Source of the DNA: Leucobacter sp042726155
GTDB taxonomy: Bacteria > Actinomycetota > Actinomycetes > Actinomycetales > Microbacteriaceae
Reading direction: 5' to 3'
NCBI RefSeq assembly: GCF_042726155.1
Contig: NZ_JBHXHV010000001.1
Span: 1,605,374 to 1,669,373, forward strand
Length of the DNA stretch: 64,000 nt
Under the pieces are notes generated by a model that saw only the letters and a program-made list of their open reading frames with translations, was not told the DNA's origin and did not search any database. Numbering within the stretch: the stretch's first letter is position 1; every line of letters begins with the position of its first letter. A program made the translations under genes and the position numbers. Shown here piece after piece: positions 9,219 through 18,372 of the stretch.

Positions 9219-9231
9219 TTGCGATCCTCCG

Positions 9232-12200
9232 TTACTTTCTGAGTTCTCGCTGCAGTAGTGAGCTGAACTCGCGGAACTGCTCCCGTTGCTCGGGTTGAAT
9301 GAAATTCGCCGTCACGTTGGTCGCAACTGACGTCGTGCCGCTTGAGAGGGGAGTGACTGTGCTCCCAAGGCGAGCCGCATGTGCGCGATCGAGTGCGAAC
9401 TGTCCGGCGACGTCGAAATTCATTCCGGACACATCTCCCGAGAGTGAGGAGAATTCTCCCCGGATCCCTGTGATGGAACGAACTACCTTCGCCTTCGAAC
9501 TATTGAGAGAGGACGCGATTGAGTCACCGAATGTTTGGCCAATTGCCTGACCCGAATACGACACCCAGCCGCGTCCAGAAAATGGTCCCCACTTTGCGGG
9601 GCTATTCGGGAAAAGGCCGCGAAGATGAGCGACGGCTGTTGCCACTTTGGCGGCGACGGAGCCAATCGCCGACTGGACACCTGCACCGAAACCTTCAAGG
9701 AGTGCTACGCCTGAGTTGAAAAGCCAATTGCCTGCACCTGAAAAGAAGGAGGCAATCGTGCCAGGCAATCCGGCAAACCAGACAACAACTGCGACCCACG
9801 CCGATGTCGCACCCGCCTGTAGCCCGTTGAGGATCTCGCTACCTCTCGATACAAGCCAAGTTCCAGCATTGGTGAAGAACGCGATCACTTGGTTTGGAAT
9901 GCTCGAGAGCCAGAGAACGGTTGACACCCAAGCGCTCGTCGCTCCGAGTTGAAGGCCACCAATGATCTCTGCACCCTGGTTGACGAGCCAGATACCGGTG
10001 TCGATGAAGATCGACGTAATCTGCTCCGGGAGTGACGTGACCCACAAGATGGCCGTTGCGATACCCACCGAAAGGCCAACAAAGAGGTCGTCCATTGCGG
10101 CCAAGGCGTCCGAAAAATACTCGCTCAGTGAATTGGTGAGATCGTTTAGAGAGAAGCCGAAATCGTTCAGGGCACCCCAGACGGGGTTTATAAGGCCAAG
10201 CAACTCTTGAATCGAGTCGGTGCTCTCAGTGATCCAGTCAGTAGAGAACATTTCATCGTTCGGTTTGTCGCCGTACAAGCTGAATATGTCCGTCAGTTTC
10301 GTGAGCGAATCAGCGAGCGCATCAATCCCCTCAGACGCCTCACCTACCATTCCGCTGGCGAGTGGTCCGAGCAGTTCCACGAGTGTTCCGAGCGCGGGCA
10401 GGCCACTTCCGGAAAGCTCGACGAGCGCTGGTACCAGTTCCTCGCCGATACTGCTCGCAAGGTCTTCCAGTACAGGACCGGCGTCAGATTCGAGGAAATC
10501 GTTGAACGCATCAGCGAGGCGTTTTACAACATCGTGGTCCTTGAAGCTTGCGAGGAGGTCGCTCATGATTCCAGATGCGGTCTCGAGGGCGGTCTGTAGT
10601 ACGGGCCCTACGGCATCCGCGAGATCACCCGCGAAGATCGCAAGATCGCTGAAGGCGTCAGCCATCGGTCCGAGTGCTGGTTCGAGCGAGTCGAGTCCGC
10701 TCTTGACTCCATCGATGAACCCGGTGAGTCCATCTGCGACTGCAGGTCGTGAAAGTGCTTCGGCGACGTCACCGAGAAAATCCCCGAGAGCCTGACCTGC
10801 GGTGCCCATGAAGTACTCGATGGCGTCTCGCTGCGAATACAGCATGTCGCCGACGCGCTTGAGTCCTTCCCCGAAGCCGTCCATCGCGACTCCGGCGCCG
10901 CGGAACATCGCGACAAGAGTGTCTTGCCACTTCGCGCCGTTGATGGCCTTCTCCCAATCGAGAAGCGTGTCGGCAAAGCCACGAAGGCCACCTGAGCCTC
11001 CGGCCTCGGCAGCTTTCCAAAGACCCTGCAAAATGCCAGTCGTTGCAGCGGCTACGTCCCACAGTGCGTAGAACGCGTCGATCGACCCTTCGATCCATTC
11101 GTCTAGCCGACCGTCGGTCGCGACGTCAGAGAGCCACGTATCGAACGTGTTCGCGAGACGTACGAACCACGACGCGAGTCGAGGCATGTAGCGTGACGCC
11201 ACCAAGCCAAGATTCGTGATGGCACCGGCAAACGCATCGGTGCCGGTAGCGAGAACGTCCCACGACGCGGTGAGACCGTCGAACATTGCCTCGAGCCGTC
11301 CGTTGTCGAATTCCTGCTGGAATGACTTGGCGAGGTTCGCGGTGAAGCGGCCGATCGCAGCTGAGGTCTTCTCGAACGAACGCTCGAGCTGCGGCATGAT
11401 CGAGTTCGAGAACTCGATGATCGGCTGACGCGCTTCCGCCCAGAAGTTCGAGGAGATGATGTCGCCGAGATTCCGGTAGGAGTCGCCCAGTTCAGCGAGC
11501 TCGTCCTTCGCGTCCTTGAGTGCCACGACAAGGGCGACACCCGAAAGCACTGCGCCGGCCAGCAAGCCTGGAAGGAGCAGCAGAGACGGGAGCGTTGCAG
11601 CAAGGCCGTCACCGATTCCAACTATCCCTGACAGAGCGCCCATGAGACCGGAGAAGGCCGTCGTGACACCGGTGACCCCGAAAGTCAGCGTTGGCAGCTT
11701 CTTATCGATCTCGCTCATCCAGTCCGAGAACCGCTTTAAGTAGTCGTATGACAGGCGCGCGCCGGAGAGGGCAGAGAGCGCCGTCATCGCCTTCGTGAGA
11801 GCAGCCTTCGAAACCCGAGGGACGATCTCGACAACGCGAGGGCGAGTCAGCCACGCGAGCCGAGACGACGCCCACGCGGTGAACGGATTGATGCCGAGGT
11901 GGACCGTTCGGTCCTTCGCCATGTCATCGAGTTCTTCACCGATCTGGTGGATGCGATGACGAATCACCGCACGCTGCTCTTCCGACAAGACTGAGATGTG
12001 CAGGTCTTTTTCCAGTTTCTTCAATTCACTGGTGAGCTCGTAGACCTTCGCCCGGACCCCGTCGTCATCAATGAACGGAGTGATCTTCGCCTCGATGCCG
12101 GCGATGGCCTTGTCGACCTGCTTCGCGACGCGGCCGAGCATGGCGTTGTCGAGCTCGGGCAAGAGTTCGATCCGCTTGTCTCGGGTGAGCTTCTCGATCG

Positions 12201-12456
12201 ACCTGGAAGCGTTGACCGCATCGACCTTCGTGTCTACGTTCACTTCGAGATCTCGAACCGAGGCGAGTTGAGCCTGGATCGATCGCTTGATCTTCTGCGT
12301 ATGGACTTTGGCCTTGGATATCTCGACGGTCAGTGGAGGCATCGACTTTTCGATGCGCTGCAACTGCTGCTTGAGTTCGCGCGGGAAGTGCTTCGTGTTC
12401 GGGAGAACCCGAACGTGCATCGTTCCGGCTCGTTTTCCCAGGGAGGGAGCGGCCAT
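9232..12456 (-). CDS. Tape measure protein
   Basis: 1074 residues, the longest gene of the prophage, which sets tail length and helps DNA entry. The first 220 residues are helical and coiled-coil rich. A strongly hydrophobic block (about 255-315) and further hydrophobic repeats (about 810-930, with recurring Trp and Leu) follow, as in tape measure proteins. The start has AGGAGGA upstream. It follows the frameshifted chaperone genes, the invariant order in siphophages. Confidence 0.93.
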   Translation of the reverse strand: MAAPSLGKRAGTMHVRVLPNTKHFPRELKQQLQRIEKSMPPLTVEISKAKVHTQKIKRSIQAQLASVRDLEVNVDTKVDAVNASRSIEKLTRDKRIELLPELDNAMLGRVAKQVDKAIAGIEAKITPFIDDDGVRAKVYELTSELKKLEKDLHISVLSEEQRAVIRHRIHQIGEELDDMAKDRTVHLGINPFTAWASSRLAWLTRPRVVEIVPRVSKAALTKAMTALSALSGARLSYDYLKRFSDWMSEIDKKLPTLTFGVTGVTTAFSGLMGALSGIVGIGDGLAATLPSLLLLPGLLAGAVLSGVALVVALKDAKDELAELGDSYRNLGDIISSNFWAEARQPIIEFSNSIMPQLERSFEKTSAAIGRFTANLAKSFQQEFDNGRLEAMFDGLTASWDVLATGTDAFAGAITNLGLVASRYMPRLASWFVRLANTFDTWLSDVATDGRLDEWIEGSIDAFYALWDVAAATTGILQGLWKAAEAGGSGGLRGFADTLLDWEKAINGAKWQDTLVAMFRGAGVAMDGFGEGLKRVGDMLYSQRDAIEYFMGTAGQALGDFLGDVAEALSRPAVADGLTGFIDGVKSGLDSLEPALGPMADAFSDLAIFAGDLADAVGPVLQTALETASGIMSDLLASFKDHDVVKRLADAFNDFLESDAGPVLEDLASSIGEELVPALVELSGSGLPALGTLVELLGPLASGMVGEASEGIDALADSLTKLTDIFSLYGDKPNDEMFSTDWITESTDSIQELLGLINPVWGALNDFGFSLNDLTNSLSEYFSDALAAMDDLFVGLSVGIATAILWVTSLPEQITSIFIDTGIWLVNQGAEIIGGLQLGATSAWVSTVLWLSSIPNQVIAFFTNAGTWLVSRGSEILNGLQAGATSAWVAVVVWFAGLPGTIASFFSGAGNWLFNSGVALLEGFGAGVQSAIGSVAAKVATAVAHLRGLFPNSPAKWGPFSGRGWVSYSGQAIGQTFGDSIASSLNSSKAKVVRSITGIRGEFSSLSGDVSGMNFDVAGQFALDRAHAARLGSTVTPLSSGTTSVATNVTANFIQPEQREQFREFSSLLQRELRK

Positions 12457-12464
12457 TGTTCCTC

Positions 12465-12892
12465 CTACGAGTTGATGACCTGCATAAAGGCAGGTACGTT
12501 GAAGTCCGCGAGAGTCGGCGCGAAGAGTTCGCCAGCCTCATCGGCGTGCTTCGGCGCGTGGCCGGGACGCGGGTATCGGTCGGACTCCGTGAACTTGTCG
12601 CCAAGAGCGAACTGGTGAATGAGGTCGTGCTGTGAAGCCGCGAGCTCGGAATTGGAGTCCCACCCGATCCATCGGGGGTCGCCGCCGAGCGAGATCATTC
12701 GGCAGCGAGACATCGGGTTGAGTACAAGGTGCCCTGCGAGGACGATTACGTGCTGCGCGCTGACTCGACCTGCCCACACATCGGCGAGCTTGAGTCCGTG
12801 GTGGAATTGGTCGAGATCAGCACTTAGCGACCCGGGATACTCCGGGTGGTGGTCGTATTCGTCAATCAGCTCGCAGAGCTGTTCGATTCCCC
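12465..12892 (-). CDS. Tail assembly chaperone frameshift extension (T domain of GT)
   Basis: This minus-strand frame has no start codon or ribosome binding site of its own where it begins to be useful. It lies in the -1 frame relative to the chaperone at 12866-13315, overlapping its end. Translation after the shift reads GIEQLCELIDEY and ends PAFMQVINS at 12465, just before the tape measure start. The fused GT product would be about 283 residues. The T part contains WIGWDSNSELAASQ, similar to C-terminal chaperone domains in actinophages. It acts with the shorter G protein in assembling the tail around the tape measure. Confidence 0.82.
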
Positions 12893-13315
12893 CGCTGCGT
12901 CCGCGTAGCGCATGAGGAGAGCGATGAACGGTGCGTAGTCGTCGGCGTTCTTGTTTGACCACTCGATGTAGCCGGGCACGTCGATCGCGATGGACTCTGC
13001 GAAGTCGTCGACGGCTTCCTGCACGCGCATCATGTGCTTCATGTACTCGACAGCGGTTGCCTCGGGAAGGTCGGAAATCTTCGTCCCGTCTTTCACGTCG
13101 CCAACGATCTTGGCGAGGTTACGGCCGTGATCCATGCGGATCGTTTTGATCTTGTTTCGCGCAGCAAGTCGCAGTTCGTGCGGCGAGCGAAGCTTCGGCA
13201 GGTCTGCGAGGAGATCGTTGGTCTCTGCCTCGGCCTCGAGGAGCTCTTCTGCTGTAGGGGTTGTGACGTCTTCGGCGACGTTCTCTGCCTGAGGTGTGGT
13301 CTTCTTGGCGGCCAT
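12866..13315 (-). CDS. Tail assembly chaperone (G protein)
   Basis: 149 residues, mostly helical. It has an acidic Ala/Glu N-terminal stretch and a conserved-looking core (TKISDLPEATAVEYMKHMM) shared by actinophage tail assembly chaperones. It lies between the major tail protein and the tape measure gene. AAAGG precedes the ATG. A -1 frameshift near its end makes the longer GT form. Confidence 0.85.
   Translation of the reverse strand: MAAKKTTPQAENVAEDVTTPTAEELLEAEAETNDLLADLPKLRSPHELRLAARNKIKTIRMDHGRNLAKIVGDVKDGTKISDLPEATAVEYMKHMMRVQEAVDDFAESIAIDVPGYIEWSNKNADDYAPFIALLMRYADAAGESNSSAS
12887..12893 (-). promoter_or_regulatory. Programmed -1 frameshift site (GGGGGAA)
   Basis: On the minus strand the zero-frame codons GCG GGG GAA create a G GGG GAA run near the end of the G gene, nine codons before its stop. 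A -1 slip here joins the G frame to the open T frame exactly. The P-site glycine tRNA re-pairs perfectly; A-site pairing is imperfect. This is the only G-run in the overlap, so it is the best candidate. Confidence 0.7.
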
Positions 13316-13362
13316 GTGCGGACCTTTCGTCGTGGGTGTGTGCGGACCGGAGGATGAGAAAA

Positions 13363-13395
13363 CCCCCGGCGCGGGTCCGCAAAGCGCGCCGGGGG
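13363..13395 (-). terminator. Terminator after major tail protein
   Basis: Stem CCCCCGGCGC / GCGCCGGGGG is followed on the minus strand by TTTTCTC. It sits between the highly expressed major tail gene and the chaperone gene and would lower expression of the latter. Confidence 0.8.
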
Positions 13396-13410
13396 TCGTG
13401 AGAGGGCCAG

Positions 13411-14010
13411 TTACGGTGTGGTGGGCGCAACCAGGCCGGTTTTGAAGAGCTCCATGATTCCGGGGCGGCCATCGACAGCCGGGATCACGTCGTTGTCTGC
13501 CGCATTGATCGACGCGGTGAGCGGGAGCTCGAGGTACTGCTCTCGGTTGACCGTGGGCGGCTCACCGAGGGTGACCTCGGAGTTCGGGATCCAGAAGCCG
13601 AGCTTTCCGGTGTTGTCCTGCATCAGGACGTAGAGCTGCGTTTCGATCGCGGCCGTCTGGCCCGGAACGATGTAGCCGCCCGTCACCGGGTCGAAGTCGC
13701 CGTTAAAGGCCATATCGAGTACATCGCTGTCGAACTGCAGCGCGGGGATCGACATCCCCCATGCGACCGACGAGTAGATCGTCTTCGTCGAGTCCGCGAG
13801 CCAGGTGCCGATCGACGATGCTTCGCCGCCCTCGCGGCTGAAACCGAGGGTGTTCTCGCGGCTGGTGTGGCCAAGGTTCGTCCAGCCTTCCGGCGGGGTG
13901 CCGGTGAGAGTGAACGCGGTGAGAGGGTTGGTTGGGAATGCGACGGCCTTGGGTGCGTGGAAGATCGTGCCGTTGCCGGGAACGATCATCGCTGTGGCGT
14001 TGACGCCCAT
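13411..14010 (-). CDS. Major tail protein
   Basis: 199 residues forming the tail tube. The sequence is beta-rich with the expected pattern of a tube subunit (PPEGWTNLGHTSRENTLGFS near residues 40-60) and lies between the tail terminator and chaperone genes. Terminators flank it on both sides, and its start has GAAGGAG upstream, consistent with separate strong expression. Confidence 0.88.
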   Translation of the reverse strand: MGVNATAMIVPGNGTIFHAPKAVAFPTNPLTAFTLTGTPPEGWTNLGHTSRENTLGFSREGGEASSIGTWLADSTKTIYSSVAWGMSIPALQFDSDVLDMAFNGDFDPVTGGYIVPGQTAAIETQLYVLMQDNTGKLGFWIPNSEVTLGEPPTVNREQYLELPLTASINAADNDVIPAVDGRPGIMELFKTGLVAPTTP

Positions 14011-14033
14011 GATTTCTCCTTCAGAAATGCGAA

Positions 14034-14057
14034 AAGCCCGCCTGGTGGGGCGGGCTT
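14034..14057 (-). terminator. Terminator upstream of major tail protein gene
   Basis: Stem AAGCCCGCC / GGCGGGCTT with a six-base loop is followed by TTTTC on the minus strand. It lies between the tail terminator gene and the major tail gene, so readthrough or a nearby promoter must feed the major tail gene. Confidence 0.78.
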
Positions 14058-14076
14058 GAGGTGGGTATGGAAGCGT

Positions 14077-14493
14077 TCAGCTCAGGTCTTGTACCGTGAT
14101 GCGGAACGTGGCGACGGCTTGTGAGAGGTGCTTGCCGGGCAGTCGAATCTCGTTGATTTTGTCGAACACTCCGGCGTCTTCGACCGTGTTGATCGCTGCG
14201 ACGCCAAGGATCACGCCTTCTCCGGGAATGTTCCATGACTGAATCGCTGCGTAGATCTCGGCCGAGTGCGAGAAGATCTCGCGCGGCGCCGCAAGCAGGT
14301 TCAGCACCAAAGTCACGTTCCAGAGCCCGAAGTCGTACTGCCCCTGGTTGATCGCCGTCCAAGAGACGAATGGGACCTCGTCGTAACTGTCGGCGTGCTG
14401 ATCTTGGATGGCCGTGACCGTGTCGGGCGCGGCCGCCGTCATCAGCGAGTCGAAGAAGGTGTCAAGATCTGGAAGTACGGGTCTCAGGGTCAT
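14077..14493 (-). CDS. Tail terminator protein
   Basis: 138 residues, beginning TLRPVLPDLDTFFDSLM. It has the mixed alpha/beta pattern and position of tail terminator proteins, immediately before the major tail gene. GGAGGAC precedes the ATG, which overlaps the previous stop by four bases. It caps the finished tail tube for joining to the head. Confidence 0.7.
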   Translation of the reverse strand: MTLRPVLPDLDTFFDSLMTAAAPDTVTAIQDQHADSYDEVPFVSWTAINQGQYDFGLWNVTLVLNLLAAPREIFSHSAEIYAAIQSWNIPGEGVILGVAAINTVEDAGVFDKINEIRLPGKHLSQAVATFRITVQDLS

Positions 14494-14828
14494 CCTGACG
14501 TCCTCCCTATCGCACGCTCGAAGACGTGCTTTCCGGGGACTCGGGTGGCTTCGCCTGTGTCCTTGTCCGTGTACTTGCGGCCGTAGTTGATCGCCATTGC
14601 GCCGGGATCCGTCGTGTAGACGACGCGGTCGCTGACCTGCTGGCCAGGGCCTGATTCGCCGGGCACGGTGGCGGTTTCGAAGCTGTTCATGAACGCGCTC
14701 GTGAGATTGTGTCTCGCTGCCTCGGCTACGAGATTCGTCTGCAGCTTCGCGGCCGCGCGGTCCATCGCTGGATCGCCGCCCGCGATGATGGCTGCGGTGA
14801 GTCGGACGTGTGATTCAACGCTCGCCAT
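14490..14828 (-). CDS. Neck / tail-completion protein (HK97 gp10-like, DUF5403-like)
   Basis: 112 residues. A helical N-terminal half is followed by the phrase VVYTTDPGAMAINYGRKY, where a viral neck protein has its 'peptide position then YG' motif near residues 70-85, and ends with a short helix containing GKHVFERA. Such proteins close the head-tail interface. It overlaps both neighbours by one to four bases. Confidence 0.66.
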   Translation of the reverse strand: MASVESHVRLTAAIIAGGDPAMDRAAAKLQTNLVAEAARHNLTSAFMNSFETATVPGESGPGQQVSDRVVYTTDPGAMAINYGRKYTDKDTGEATRVPGKHVFERAIGRTSG

Positions 14829-15217
14829 TACTCACCCTCCTGCTCTTCGTTGATGTCGGGGACGTGTGGGGGAGGCCCGTCTCCGAGCCACTTGATCGTC
14901 GTCACCCAGTGAGCGGTGCGGCGGGAACCGTCCATGTGCTGAGGATCTCCGACTGTCTCGAAGATGCCGCCATTGAAATAGACGAGGCCGTTCGCGTCTG
15001 CGGGCCAGGTGCGGGTGAACACTCGCCTCATGGACAAGAGGCTGAGGCCGTGAGTGAAGATCTCCTCTGCGGTCGCCCATTCCCTGACGGATTGCACGCT
15101 GCAGCGTTCGATCTTTACCGGCGGGCCGTCGTCGACGTAATCAACGGCGCCCTGGTATCGCTCGATCTTCCGTGGCTGCAGGATGACGGTGTGGGGCCCT
15201 CTGCCTCGAATCGACAT
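14828..15217 (-). CDS. Head-tail stopper protein
   Basis: 129 residues, beta-rich, beginning SIRGRGPHTVILQPRKIERY. Size and place between the connector and gp10-like genes match the head-tail stopper of siphophages. It shares a single base with each neighbour. Assigned by synteny and size; no diagnostic motif. Confidence 0.62.
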   Translation of the reverse strand: MSIRGRGPHTVILQPRKIERYQGAVDYVDDGPPVKIERCSVQSVREWATAEEIFTHGLSLLSMRRVFTRTWPADANGLVYFNGGIFETVGDPQHMDGSRRTAHWVTTIKWLGDGPPPHVPDINEEQEGE

Positions 15218-15612
15218 CAGGCCCCCCGGTGGTCTCCGATGGCAAACGTGCCGATGACTGGCGACGGTTCTCCAAGTAGGTCGAGCATGTTCTCGGCCGT
15301 GAACATGAGGTAGCCGGACGCGACTACGGCACGCAGTCCATAGGAGTAGTTGCCCTGTTGTTCGGTCGTGTACCCCTCGGGGTTACGAATGATGCGGAGC
15401 ACCGCCTCGGCGACGGTATCCCTGAACAGGTCTTCCTCGAGCTGGCCTGCCGCCAGTCTCGATTCGATCCGCTTTCCGAACCGGGTCTTGAGCTTCCCCA
15501 CTGTGTGGCGAATCTTCGACTTGACGTATGACTCGCGGCCGAGTTCGTCGGGCTCCCCCTCGAAGGCGTCGCAGACCCACTCGTACGTGACGTCGGGGAG
15601 TGTGACAGCCAT
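15217..15612 (-). CDS. Head-tail connector / adaptor protein
   Basis: 131 residues from the ATG at 15612, helical, beginning AVTLPDVTYEWVCDAFEGEP. It contains a run of basic helices (VGKLKTRFGKRIESRLAAG) typical of gp6- or gp15-like adaptors that sit under the portal. Longer upstream start codons would run into the SAP-domain gene and are not needed. Confidence 0.65.
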   Translation of the reverse strand: MAVTLPDVTYEWVCDAFEGEPDELGRESYVKSKIRHTVGKLKTRFGKRIESRLAAGQLEEDLFRDTVAEAVLRIIRNPEGYTTEQQGNYSYGLRAVVASGYLMFTAENMLDLLGEPSPVIGTFAIGDHRGA

Positions 15613-15620
15613 GAGTGCTC

Positions 15621-16100
15621 CTACTCGCTCTGGGCCGACTGGATCACGGCGGCGAGCTCTTCCGACGTGGACGCGTCCGCTACGTCGATGCCTTGCTTCT
15701 CGGCGAATGCCTTCAGCTCTTCGACGCTCATCGACCACAGGTCCGCTTCCTCGCCGGCGGCCGCAGCCTTGTCGGACTCGCGCAGTCGCTCGATGAGTTC
15801 CGGCTTGTTGCCAGCAGTGGACAGCTCACGACTCGTGAGCAGCTCCTGCAGGTCCTTCTTGCTCAGCTCGTCGTAGGTGTCCGCGCTGGGGGCCTTCACT
15901 ACTACCGGTGGCACCGGCGGAGTGGGGGTGCCCGCTTCTTTCGCCGCCTCAGCGACAGCGGCGGCGAAGTCTTCGTCAGAAGCGATCACAGCGGGATTGG
16001 TGATGCGAGCGACTGCCCATTCCGGCACTTCATCGCCGGGGAACAGCGTGACGAGACGGAACTGTTCATCGAGCAGGTTGATGGTCTGGCAGACCTTCAT
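15621..16100 (-). CDS. SAP-domain phage head protein
   Basis: 159 residues. Residues about 77-110 (DELSKKDLQELLTSRELSTA then NKPELIERLRE) form a SAP/HeH-type helix-extended-loop-helix motif. A second similar unit with SVEELKAFAEKQGIDV follows at about 125-155. A Pro-rich linker (about 57-67) precedes them. Proteins with such motifs are common right after actinophage capsid genes and may bind DNA or scaffold ends. CCAGGAGGAAAC precedes the ATG. Confidence 0.7.
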   Translation of the reverse strand: MKVCQTINLLDEQFRLVTLFPGDEVPEWAVARITNPAVIASDEDFAAAVAEAAKEAGTPTPPVPPVVVKAPSADTYDELSKKDLQELLTSRELSTAGNKPELIERLRESDKAAAAGEEADLWSMSVEELKAFAEKQGIDVADASTSEELAAVIQSAQSE

Positions 16101-16120
16101 TGTTTCCTCCTGGAAGACGG

Positions 16121-16148
16121 GAGGGGGCGGGTGTTTGCCCGCCCCCTC
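16121..16148 (-). terminator. GC-rich hairpin downstream of capsid gene
   Basis: An 11-bp stem (GAGGGGGCGGG / CCCGCCCCCTC) with a six-base loop follows the capsid gene stop. The minus-strand tail has no T run, so it may stabilise the capsid mRNA or attenuate rather than fully terminate. Confidence 0.55.
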
Positions 16149-16160
16149 GTGTGGGTCTGG

Positions 16161-17177
16161 TTAGAGCACCTGCAGCGATGCGGTCGCGTTGGCGTTCTGA
16201 AGGATCGGCAGGCCGATCGCTGCGACGAGCACGTCGAAGCCGACGGGGTCATCGGAGGAGAGCGCGCCGGCCGCGGCGCCGGGCTGGCCGCCGAGACCGT
16301 TTTCGGGCACGAGCGACTCGCCGGTGACACCGAAGTCGGTCGTGCCCAGCGGGCCAACGCCTGCCGCCTGGCCGAGAGCGGTCTGCTCTGCGGCCGGGAG
16401 GAAGATCACCTTGTTGGTGCTGAACAGCGTGCGTTCGGTGCCGGTGTGGTCGACGAACCGCTCTCGATTGGTGAAGAGACCGTCGAAGCCGAAGCTTCGA
16501 AGGGTGCTCAGCACGTCATCAAGAGAGATTCGCGTGGGGCTGCCGAGGCCGCGGGTGGCGAGCTCGATGATGCCCTCGTTGCGGGTGAGGTGCTGCAGCA
16601 CGAGTTCCGGGATCAGGATCGATCCGGGCGAGCTGCCGTAGACGGCGCGCAGCGCTTCGAGATCGCCGATGACGTCGGCTGCGGGGTTCGACCAGAGGGT
16701 CGGTGCCGTCGCCGTCAGGCCCGCCTTGCGGCCGTAGTCGATGGTGAACTTGAGGCCGCGTTCGTCGATCGTGAGCTTGCCGCTCTCGATTGCCTCGGCG
16801 CCGCCCCACACGAAACGGGTTGCGATCTGTGCCGCGATGCGGCGGGCGTAGGCCTCGAACACCGGGCCGAGGTCACCGCCGATCTGGGTGATCTGCGCGA
16901 ACTCGTCGACGTGCAGGCGCCGCGAGATCGGCGGGAGCTTGCCCTGGCGGGACTCGCTGCCCTCGAAGCTCCCGACGTCCGACTGAGTGTTGTACGAGCG
17001 GAAGCGCGCGGCCTCGGGCAGGGACGTGTTGCCGACATTGAAGTCGAACGTCAGGCCCTGGTTCTCCTTCTGCGGGAGGAACGTCGAAACGATGGATGCG
17101 CCGAAGACGCCGTCGATAGTGCCCTGGGCGATGCCCGTGAGCTGCGCGGCGGTCCGGTGGGACTTGGTAAATGCCAT
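16161..17177 (-). CDS. Major capsid protein (gpE type, HK97 fold)
   Basis: 338 residues. The sequence matches the phage capsid E family in length and pattern. The N-arm is followed by QKENQGLTFDFN, an E-loop region with RRLHVDEFAQIT, and the long spine helix PVFEAYARRIAAQIATRFVWG. A beta-rich P domain completes it. It lies directly after the decoration and scaffold genes. CTAAGGAGATT precedes the ATG. Confidence 0.92.
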   Translation of the reverse strand: MAFTKSHRTAAQLTGIAQGTIDGVFGASIVSTFLPQKENQGLTFDFNVGNTSLPEAARFRSYNTQSDVGSFEGSESRQGKLPPISRRLHVDEFAQITQIGGDLGPVFEAYARRIAAQIATRFVWGGAEAIESGKLTIDERGLKFTIDYGRKAGLTATAPTLWSNPAADVIGDLEALRAVYGSSPGSILIPELVLQHLTRNEGIIELATRGLGSPTRISLDDVLSTLRSFGFDGLFTNRERFVDHTGTERTLFSTNKVIFLPAAEQTALGQAAGVGPLGTTDFGVTGESLVPENGLGGQPGAAAGALSSDDPVGFDVLVAAIGLPILQNANATASLQVL

Positions 17178-17188
17178 GCGGAATCTCC

Positions 17189-17626
17189 TTAGATGAAGGT
17201 GAACAGGCCGGTCGTCGGCGCCACCTGCACCGGTGTGCGCTGGGCGCTGACCGGCAGGCGGGTGGCGTCGATGCCTCCGAGGATGAGCAGCGCGAACGCG
17301 GCCTTGGTGGACTTGGCGACGCCGGCGCGACGGTACAGGTCGATGCCTGCGTCGTCGTTGATGAAGCCGGCGAGGTTGGGGCGGTCCTCCGCGCTGGCTC
17401 CGGGCGTCCAGGGCTCGTAGAGCCCCGAGGTGGTGTTCTTCGTCAGCGCGACGCCCGAGGGGATCACGTTGTCGGTGCGGCCACCGATGTTGTAGTGCGT
17501 GCCCTCGACGAACTTCGTGAGGTCCAGGGTGCCCGGCTGGGCTTGGTCCTGGCCGAACTTCGATGCGCGCCAGCGGGTATCAATCCGCGGCTCGGTGCGG
17601 GACGTGTCGATCGCGAAATCGGTCAT
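17189..17626 (-). CDS. Head decoration protein (lambda gpD-like)
   Basis: 145 residues with conserved blocks FVEGTHYNIGGRTDNVIPSG and GFINDDAGI, characteristic of trimeric decoration proteins encoded before E-type capsids. It binds the outside of the expanded head and stabilises it. AGGAGG lies before the ATG. Confidence 0.85.
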   Translation of the reverse strand: MTDFAIDTSRTEPRIDTRWRASKFGQDQAQPGTLDLTKFVEGTHYNIGGRTDNVIPSGVALTKNTTSGLYEPWTPGASAEDRPNLAGFINDDAGIDLYRRAGVAKSTKAAFALLILGGIDATRLPVSAQRTPVQVAPTTGLFTFI

Positions 17627-17641
17627 CGTAGCCTCCTGGGT

Positions 17642-18316
17642 CTACTTGCTGTTCTGTGCCGTGTAGCGTTCTCGCTCACGGTTTCGGTATTCGGCGACAG
17701 AACCCGCGTGGTCCTTCGGGGGCGCGGTCGTGCGACGGAGTACGTCGCCGAGAGCAGCGCCGCCCGGTGCGGGATCTGGTGCAGGAGGCGTGTCGCCGTC
17801 CTGCTTCGGGGCGTCGGCGAGCTTGCCAGCCAGCCGCTCCACCCGTTCGGTGTCGAGGCGCTCATCCTGGCCGAGGAACTTATCGAGCGCGACGTCTTCG
17901 AGGAACTCGTCGAGTTCGTCGTTAGTCATGTGGGGGCGCCGGGCCTTGAGCTCGGCACGAACGGCGTCATGGAGGAACGCGGTCGCGCCCTCGCGGCGGC
18001 CCGCGGTGCGGGCGGCGTTGACTGCCTTCTCGTCGGGAGGAAGGTCTTCGTGCTCCTTCTCACGCCACTTCTGAGCGTCTGCAGCGATCTCGTCGAAGTT
18101 CTCGGGACGGGCGCGCTTCTCATGCTTTCGCGAGAGTCCCTTCCACTTCTCTGCATCGTTCTTGTAGAACGCGAGCTGCTGCTCCGGCGTCATGTCTTCC
18201 GGCCTCGTGTCGGCCGGGAAGCCGAGATCGTCCTCGGTCTTCACCGCGGGCTTGCCGCCATTCTCATCGTCGCCGTTGAACCGAAGTCGAAACCCGAGTC
18301 GGGGTGTGGTGAACAT
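17642..18316 (-). CDS. Scaffold protein
   Basis: 224 residues, highly charged and helical. It carries EKWKGLSRKHEKRARPENFD, a scaffold-type segment just ahead of a coiled coil (about 80-130), then a disordered Pro/Ala/Asp region and a basic C-terminus. Such proteins guide capsid assembly and are then removed. Location between the MuF-like and decoration genes supports this. Confidence 0.85.
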   Translation of the reverse strand: MFTTPRLGFRLRFNGDDENGGKPAVKTEDDLGFPADTRPEDMTPEQQLAFYKNDAEKWKGLSRKHEKRARPENFDEIAADAQKWREKEHEDLPPDEKAVNAARTAGRREGATAFLHDAVRAELKARRPHMTNDELDEFLEDVALDKFLGQDERLDTERVERLAGKLADAPKQDGDTPPAPDPAPGGAALGDVLRRTTAPPKDHAGSVAEYRNRERERYTAQNSK

Positions 18317-18372
18317 TCGTGAGGTCCCTTACATGTCGTAGGTGTAGTGGTGGCCGCCGCATGGCGCGGTGG

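Noticed and set aside
15615..17192. Long plus-strand frame of over 500 codons opposite the capsid genes
   Set aside because: It is antisense to the SAP-domain and capsid genes and has only GC-phase composition, no domains and no ribosome site.
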